NCBI RefSeq assembly: GCF_019931575.1
Contig: NZ_CP082923.1
Coordinates: 3,348,001 to 3,412,000 of the forward strand
Direction: 5' to 3'
Length of the DNA stretch: 64,000 bases
From: Caulobacter segnis
Lineage (GTDB): Bacteria; Pseudomonadota; Alphaproteobacteria; Caulobacterales; Caulobacteraceae
Shown here: positions 59,270-64,000 of the stretch, piece by piece
How the letters are laid out: each line of letters begins with the position of its first letter
How positions within the stretch are numbered: position 1 is the stretch's first letter
Program-made: the position numbers and the translations under genes
The notes under the pieces: model-generated
What the model was told of the DNA's origin: nothing
What the model saw: only the letters and a program-made list of their open reading frames with translations
The model's database searches: none

Positions 59270-59285
59270 TGTCCGTACCGACACG
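59270..59285. promoter_or_regulatory. 16-bp palindrome upstream of the Oar-like receptor
   Basis: GTGTCCGTACCGACAC is symmetric at 14 of 16 positions with GTAC at the centre, 55 bases upstream of the receptor start. This suits an operator near the promoter. Regulator unknown. Confidence 0.45.
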
Positions 59286-59339
59286 AAAAATCGTCATGGT
59301 GCTCTCGAGCGGTTTCGTAACCGCGACGAGGGGACACAC

Positions 59340-62300
59340 ATGGTTTCGATGAAGCGATTGGCGGCGGGGGCCGCCCTTGGCGCAATGGCGCTGGCGATGG
59401 GAAGCGCGGTCTATGCTCAGGAGACCACCGCCTCCCTTCACGGGCAGGTAAACAACAATGGCGTGGCGGTGCCGAACGCCAGCGTCACCGTGCTGCACAC
59501 GCCTTCGGGCACCCGCAGCGCCACCATGACCGGGGCCAGCGGCGCGTTCGACGCGCGCGGCCTGCGGGTGGGCGGCCCGTACACGGTGACGGTCACCACG
59601 CCGGATGGCGGGACCAAGACCTACACCGACCTCTTCCTCAGCCTGGGCAAGACCACCGACCTGGCCGTCGAACTGGGCGACAGCGCCGAGGTCGAGGCCG
59701 TGGTGGTGTCGGCCGCCAGCCGCGCCAACAACGACCAGGGACCCAAGACCGTCCTGAACCGCGACGATCTGAACTCGGTCGTGGCCGTGACCCGCGACCC
59801 GCGCGACTTCGCCCGGCGCGACATCCTGGTCGCCCAGGATCTGGCCGGCTCCCGCGCCGGCACCAACGGCGGCGGCATCTCGATCGCCGGCTCGAACCCA
59901 CGCTTCAATCGCTTGGCGGTCGACGGCGTGTCGGCCCAGGACAATTTCGGCCTGGCCCAGGGCGGCATGAGCACGGCGCGTGGTCCGGTCACCCTGGACG
60001 CCGTCGAGCAGTTCTCCGTCGCGGCCGTGCCGACTGACGTCGAGAACGGCGACTTCGTCGGCGGCGCCCTGAACCTGGTGCTGCGTTCGGGCGGCAACAG
60101 CTTCCACGGCGTCGGGTTCGTCAACTACCTGAACGAGGGCATGGTCGGCCGTCACTACAGCAAGACCCGCGTGCCTCAGACCATCAGCCAGAAGAACTAC
60201 GGCGGGTTCCTGTCGGGCCCGATCATCAAGGACAAGCTGTTCTTCGCGGTCAGCTACGAGACCTACAAGACCCTGGACACGACCCAGTTCGGCGCGCCGG
60301 GTTCGGGCGCGGTCAACACCTTCTCGAACGGTCTGACCCAGGCGACGATCGACTCGATCGTCAGCACCTACAACAACAACTACGCCAGCGACTACGCCCT
60401 GGGCTCGATCCCGCTGACCCAGCCGGTCATGGACAAGAAGTACTCGGCCAAGATCGACTGGAACATCAGCGACAAGCACCGCGCCAGCCTGACCTATCGC
60501 TACGCCGAGAGCAGCTCGTTCCAGCGCACCGACCTAGCCGCCGGCGTCGCCGCCCTGTCGTCGCACTGGTACCAGCAGGAAAACAGCGACGAGGCCACGA
60601 CGCTGGAAGTCCACTCCAACTGGACCGACAACCTGTCGACCACGCTGAAGGCCACCTATCGCGACTATCGCAACGGTCAGAACCCGCCCGGCGGCCAGAA
60701 CTTCTCGGACGTGCGCATCTGCGCCGCCCCGACCTCGGACGCCACCCTGACCAGCTGCGCGGCCGGCTTCTCGCAGGTCTATTTCGGCCCTGACCAATTC
60801 CGCCACGCCAACGCCCTGGACGAGCAGGAGACCCGCTACCAGGCGGTGGCCGAGTACAGCTGGCGTGAGAACCGCTTCAAGTTCGGCGCCCAGGCCCGCA
60901 AGGCCGACGTGTTCGACGTCTTCGTGCCCAACGCCCGCGGCCAGTACTATTTCGACTCGATCGCCGACTACCAGGCCGGCAAGGCCAGCCAGCTGATCTA
61001 CGCCAACTCGGTGACGGGCAACCCGAACGCCGCGGCGTTCGACAGCACCTACTGGACCTATTCGACCTTCGCCCAGGACACCCTGGACATCACCGACGAC
61101 CTGCAGGTCTCGGCGGGCGTCCGCTTCGACTGGTACGACGAGCCGGACCGTCCGATCCTGAACCCGAACTTCACCAGCCGGAACGGCTTCACCAACCAGA
61201 AGACCATCGACGGCCTGCATGTCTTCATGCCGCGCGTCTCGGCCGACTGGAAGGCGACCGACAACCTGCGCTTCACCGGCGGCTTCGGCCTGTTCGCGGG
61301 TGGCTCGCCAGACGTGCTGACGGGCATTTCGTTCTACAATACCGGCTACGCCACCAGCCAGGTGACCATCCAGCGCAACAGCAACGGCACCTTCACCGAG
61401 ACCGGCGGCACGCCCGGCTTCACCCAGGCCATCGGCTCGACGGCGCTGGACGGCCTGAACACCGACAGCAAGTTCGGCCTGGCCGTGCCGGCCGTCGTCC
61501 AGCAGCTGCAACAGGGCACGCTGACCGGCTCGCCGACCATCCCGCCGCTCAGCGAGGTGATCGCCCTGTCGCCCAGCTTCGAAATGCCGGGCCAGTGGAA
61601 GCTGTACCTGTCGGGCGAATGGCGCGGTTCGGGCAAGTGGACCGAAGGCTGGACCGCCACGGTCAACTACATCGCCACCCAGGCCAAGAACGAGATCACC
61701 TATTACGACAGCCGCGCCCAGCCGCTGGTGATCAACGGCGTCCAGCAGTTCCTCCCAGACGGCCGCATCCGCTATGACGGCCTGGCCGCCACCACGCCGG
61801 GCAAGGCCTCGACCAACCTCGGCTCGAACCGCGACGTCATCGTCACCAACGCCGACAAGGGCGACAGTTGGACGGCCAGCGCCCAGATCTCAAAGCGCTT
61901 CGACTGGGGCGGCGACTTCTCGCTGGGCTACGCCCGCCAGAACATGAACGACATCAACGCCGGTCTGTTCTTCGGCACCACGGCGGGCTCGCTGTATGGC
62001 GGCGTCGCCGCCGGCATGGACCCGAACCGCGACTACCTGGGCCGCTCGGTCTACGAGATCAAGAACCGCTACAAGGCCGAGTTCAGCTATCGCAAGAAGT
62101 TCTTCGGCGACAACGAGACCCGCGTGACGCTCTTCGCCGAGCGCCAGGACGGCCGTCCGTTCGGCTTCTACATGCAGGACCGCCAGTCGGGCCGCAGCCA
62201 GGTGTTCGGCGTCAACCGCACCGCCCAGATGCTGTACGTCCCGGATCTCAGCGGCAACGGCGGCGCCTCGGGCCTAGACTTCGGCCTGGTGCGCTTCGCC

Positions 62301-62705
62301 ACGACGAACGACCTGGCGCTGTTCAAGAAGTACGTCACGCAGTTCAACCTGCCGACCGGCCTGGTCGGGAAGAACTCGAACACCAACGCCCCGGTAAACC
62401 GCCTGGACGCCCAGTTCAGCCAGGAGCTGCCGACCCTGATCGACGGCCACAAGCTGAAGGTCCAGGTCGACATCCGCAATGTGCTGAACCTGATCAACCG
62501 CGACTGGGGCCTGGTGTCGGAATATGGCGACATCAACACCCTGGCTCGGGTCGACTGCGCCGACGACGCGGGCAATGCGGTGGCGACGAACGTCTCCACC
62601 TGCACCCGCTATCGCTACTCTAGCGTCCCGACCTCGGTGACCAAGACCCGCAATACGGGCCTGTCGCTGTGGTATATGCAGGTCTCGCTGCGCTACGAGT
62701 TCTAG
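59340..62705 (+). CDS. Large Oar-like TonB-dependent receptor
   Basis: A 1121-residue outer-membrane receptor. A signal peptide (ending SAVYAQ, about 27) is followed by a carboxypeptidase-regulatory-like domain (TTASLHGQVNNNGVAVPNAS; GAFDARGLRVGGPYTV) and then a plug and a long barrel with the end LSLWYMQVSLRYEF. No standard TonB box is obvious, but EAVVVSAASRAN at about 119-130 may serve. Oar-type proteins carry large substrates such as peptides or proteins, or help in envelope functions. A nearby ATG at 59349 is an alternative start. A terminator follows. Confidence 0.9.
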   Translation: MVSMKRLAAGAALGAMALAMGSAVYAQETTASLHGQVNNNGVAVPNASVTVLHTPSGTRSATMTGASGAFDARGLRVGGPYTVTVTTPDGGTKTYTDLFLSLGKTTDLAVELGDSAEVEAVVVSAASRANNDQGPKTVLNRDDLNSVVAVTRDPRDFARRDILVAQDLAGSRAGTNGGGISIAGSNPRFNRLAVDGVSAQDNFGLAQGGMSTARGPVTLDAVEQFSVAAVPTDVENGDFVGGALNLVLRSGGNSFHGVGFVNYLNEGMVGRHYSKTRVPQTISQKNYGGFLSGPIIKDKLFFAVSYETYKTLDTTQFGAPGSGAVNTFSNGLTQATIDSIVSTYNNNYASDYALGSIPLTQPVMDKKYSAKIDWNISDKHRASLTYRYAESSSFQRTDLAAGVAALSSHWYQQENSDEATTLEVHSNWTDNLSTTLKATYRDYRNGQNPPGGQNFSDVRICAAPTSDATLTSCAAGFSQVYFGPDQFRHANALDEQETRYQAVAEYSWRENRFKFGAQARKADVFDVFVPNARGQYYFDSIADYQAGKASQLIYANSVTGNPNAAAFDSTYWTYSTFAQDTLDITDDLQVSAGVRFDWYDEPDRPILNPNFTSRNGFTNQKTIDGLHVFMPRVSADWKATDNLRFTGGFGLFAGGSPDVLTGISFYNTGYATSQVTIQRNSNGTFTETGGTPGFTQAIGSTALDGLNTDSKFGLAVPAVVQQLQQGTLTGSPTIPPLSEVIALSPSFEMPGQWKLYLSGEWRGSGKWTEGWTATVNYIATQAKNEITYYDSRAQPLVINGVQQFLPDGRIRYDGLAATTPGKASTNLGSNRDVIVTNADKGDSWTASAQISKRFDWGGDFSLGYARQNMNDINAGLFFGTTAGSLYGGVAAGMDPNRDYLGRSVYEIKNRYKAEFSYRKKFFGDNETRVTLFAERQDGRPFGFYMQDRQSGRSQVFGVNRTAQMLYVPDLSGNGGASGLDFGLVRFATTNDLALFKKYVTQFNLPTGLVGKNSNTNAPVNRLDAQFSQELPTLIDGHKLKVQVDIRNVLNLINRDWGLVSEYGDINTLARVDCADDAGNAVATNVSTCTRYRYSSVPTSVTKTRNTGLSLWYMQVSLRYEF

Positions 62706-62729
62706 GCGTCGCGACAGCAGCGAAATCCC

Positions 62730-62760
62730 GGCCCGCGGCGTTCGCGCCGCGGGCCTTTTT
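62730..62760 (+). terminator. UUCG-loop intrinsic terminator after the Oar-like receptor
   Basis: GGCCCGCGGCG and CGCCGCGGGCC form a perfect 11-bp stem around TTCG, followed by TTTTT. It lies 24 bases past the stop. Confidence 0.95.
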
Positions 62761-62828
62761 CGTGGCCGGAACCACGCCCTCCCCCGCTCCGTTGATCCGC
62801 CGACGAAGTGGTGACGAGGGCTGTCCGG

Positions 62829-63860
62829 ATGCCGCGCGACACGATCGACTTTCCGCCGGTCCAGGCCGGCCTTCTCTATGTCAACGACGACGATCCCGGG
62901 CTGCGCCGGGTCAGGGCGGGCGGTGGCTTCGACTACCGCGACGCGGATGGCGACCGGCTGCGTGACGCGGCCACGCTGGAGCGCATCCGCTTGCTGGCCA
63001 TTCCGCCAGCCTGGACCGACGTCTGGATCTGTCCCTCGCCGCGCGGCCACATCCAGGCGACCGGCCGCGACCAGAAGGGCCGCAAGCAATACCGCTATCA
63101 CGAGGCTTGGCGGCGCGACCGCGACGGGCTGAAGTTCGGGCGCATGATCGCCTTCGGTCGCGCGCTTCCCAAGTTGAGGGCAAGGGTCGAGAAGGACCTC
63201 GTCCGCCGGGGCCTGCCGCGCGACAAGGTCATCGCCGCCGTCGTGCGCCTGATGGAGCTGACCCTGATCCGGGTCGGCAACGAAGAGTACGCCCAGGCTA
63301 ACAAGAGTTTCGGCCTGACCACCCTACGCGACCGCCACGCCAGGCTGTCCAGCGTCGGCGGGACGTTCCAGTTCAAGGGCAAGAGCGGCAAGGTCCACAC
63401 CACCGGCTTCCGCGACCGGCGGCTGGCCCGCATCGTCAAGGCCTGCCAGGACGTGCCCGGCCAGCGGCTGTTCCAATACCTCGACGACGACGGCCAGCGG
63501 CGTTCGGTCGAGAGCGCCGACGTCAACGCCTATATCCGCGAGACCATCGGCGAGGACTTCTCGGCCAAGGACTTCCGCACCTGGGCCGGCACACTGGCCG
63601 CGGCGCGGGCCCTGTGCCTGGTCCCCAAAGCCGGCAGCGCCACCGAGGCCAGACGCAACGTCAACACCTGCGTGAAGGCGGTCGCAGGCTTGCTGGGTAA
63701 CACCGCCGCCGTCTGCCGGGGATCGTACATCCACCCGCTGGTGCTGGAGGCCTACCAGCAGGGCGTGCTGCCGCTGAAGGCCGGCCGCTCGGAACGGGCC
63801 TTCGAACTGGCCGTGATCCGGTTCCTCGAGGCCGCCCAGGCCTCGTGCGCCGAAACCTGA
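62829..63860 (+). CDS. Type IB DNA topoisomerase
   Basis: A 343-residue bacterial/poxvirus-type topoisomerase IB. It contains IPPAWTDVWICPSPRGHIQATGRDQKGRKQYRYH, ELTLIRVGNEEYAQANKSFG, VHTTGFRDRRLARIVKACQD, DFRTWAGTLAA and the catalytic tyrosine Y300 in GSYIHPLVL. It relaxes supercoils by nicking one strand through a 3'-phosphotyrosine. ATG 62829 is chosen over GTG codons at 62808 and 62811 because GAGGG lies eight bases upstream. The next gene is Ku, 15 bases away. Confidence 0.94.
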   Translation: MPRDTIDFPPVQAGLLYVNDDDPGLRRVRAGGGFDYRDADGDRLRDAATLERIRLLAIPPAWTDVWICPSPRGHIQATGRDQKGRKQYRYHEAWRRDRDGLKFGRMIAFGRALPKLRARVEKDLVRRGLPRDKVIAAVVRLMELTLIRVGNEEYAQANKSFGLTTLRDRHARLSSVGGTFQFKGKSGKVHTTGFRDRRLARIVKACQDVPGQRLFQYLDDDGQRRSVESADVNAYIRETIGEDFSAKDFRTWAGTLAAARALCLVPKAGSATEARRNVNTCVKAVAGLLGNTAAVCRGSYIHPLVLEAYQQGVLPLKAGRSERAFELAVIRFLEAAQASCAET

Positions 63861-63875
63861 TCGAGGAGAAACGCC

Positions 63876-64000
63876 ATGGCCGCCGGCCGTCCCACCTGGC
63901 AGGGCCACCTGCGCCTGTCGCTCGTGACCTGCCCCGTCGCGATGTACACCGCCACCGACGCAGGTAGCGACGTGCGCTTCAACATGCTGCACAAGAAGAC
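63876..64000 (+). CDS. ku: Ku-like non-homologous end-joining protein (partial, 5' part)
   Basis: ATG 63876 follows GAGGAG by seven bases. The 41 residues present open MAAGRPTWQGHLRLSLVTCP and continue VAMYTATDAGSDVRFNMLH, typical of the N-terminus of bacterial Ku (W-G-x-L-x-x-S-L-V-x-x-P; R-F-N-x-L-H). The gene runs off the right edge. Ku holds broken DNA ends for ligase D. It follows the topoisomerase gene closely and both are probably co-transcribed. Confidence 0.92.
   Translation, partial: MAAGRPTWQGHLRLSLVTCPVAMYTATDAGSDVRFNMLHKK

Larger units (their letters stand above)
59033..59339. other. 307-bp gap with terminator and receptor promoter region
   Basis: No gene is visible. It holds the terminator of the Xre gene (59062-59097), the inverted repeats AAGTAA-ATTC-TTACTT (59145-59160) and GTGTCCGTACCGACAC (59270-59285), and a small hairpin (59310-59323) just ahead of the receptor start. 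Confidence 0.7.

Noticed and set aside
63311..63325. GGCCTGACCACC inside the topoisomerase gene as a GntR operator
   Set aside because: It encodes Gly-Leu-Thr-Thr in a common codon pattern and lies in the middle of a gene, showing that such matches occur by chance.
1..64000. tRNA, rRNA, insertion sequence or integrase genes
   Set aside because: A reading of intergenic stretches and gene products found none; no target-site duplications or transposase motifs were seen.

Overview
The window is high-GC, gene-dense alphaproteobacterial chromosome, most likely Caulobacter or a close relative. The pointers are a fixNOQP-GHI operon next to fixLJ, several TonB-dependent receptors, a perfect CtrA-type box (TTAA-N7-TTAA), and many ATGA-overlapped operons. 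I saw no rRNA, tRNA, insertion sequence, prophage or CRISPR array.

Left part (1-12.5 kb): microaerobic respiration. A minus-strand operon fixN-O-Q-P-G-H-I encodes the cbb3 oxidase and its assembly factors; fixI runs off the left edge. It shares a FixK/FNR-type box (6402-6415) with a divergent run of three small unknown genes, two of which are paralogs. A chemoreceptor follows, then a lone receiver protein with glutamate at the phospho-acceptor position, then fixJ and heme-sensor fixL, then a GNAT acetyltransferase.

12.5-30 kb: a Tat/lipobox intradiol-dioxygenase-like protein is divergent from a compact VirB type IV secretion operon (virB1,2,3,4,6,9,10,11; no virB5, virB7, virB8 or virD4). 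Next come a two-component system with a Pro/Ala/Gly-rich periplasmic sensor, a second OmpR-type regulator, and a LysR-controlled tripartite EmrAB/outer-membrane-factor efflux operon.

30-43 kb: a pectin/uronate region with GntR/FCD regulator, GH105 hydrolase, kduI, a TonB-dependent receptor and a second GntR/FCD regulator; candidate shared operators (TGG-N5-CCA) lie in the intergenic regions. A GST-like protein and a WYL regulator diverge around a striking 26-bp palindrome. An esterase, an SPOUT methyltransferase, an MFS transporter and a LacI regulator follow.

43-58 kb: a soluble globin-coupled chemoreceptor, an Mla/MCE lipid-transport operon, a Nudix hydrolase, a DUF2336 protein, and a hybrid histidine kinase whose TTG start and ribosome-binding site lie in a hairpin. 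Then rnk behind a possible leader peptide and tandem hairpins, a CaiB-type CoA transferase, a CtrA-boxed lytic transglycosylase, a TonB protein, an acyl-CoA dehydrogenase and a glycine-oxidase-like enzyme.

58-64 kb: an Xre-type regulator, a very large Oar-like TonB-dependent receptor, and a topoisomerase IB - Ku pair cut by the right edge. The best candidates for undescribed biology are the FixK-linked small paralog operon, the D-to-E receiver beside fixLJ, the reduced VirB set, the WYL/GST palindrome, the occluded TTG start of the hybrid kinase, and the rnk leader.
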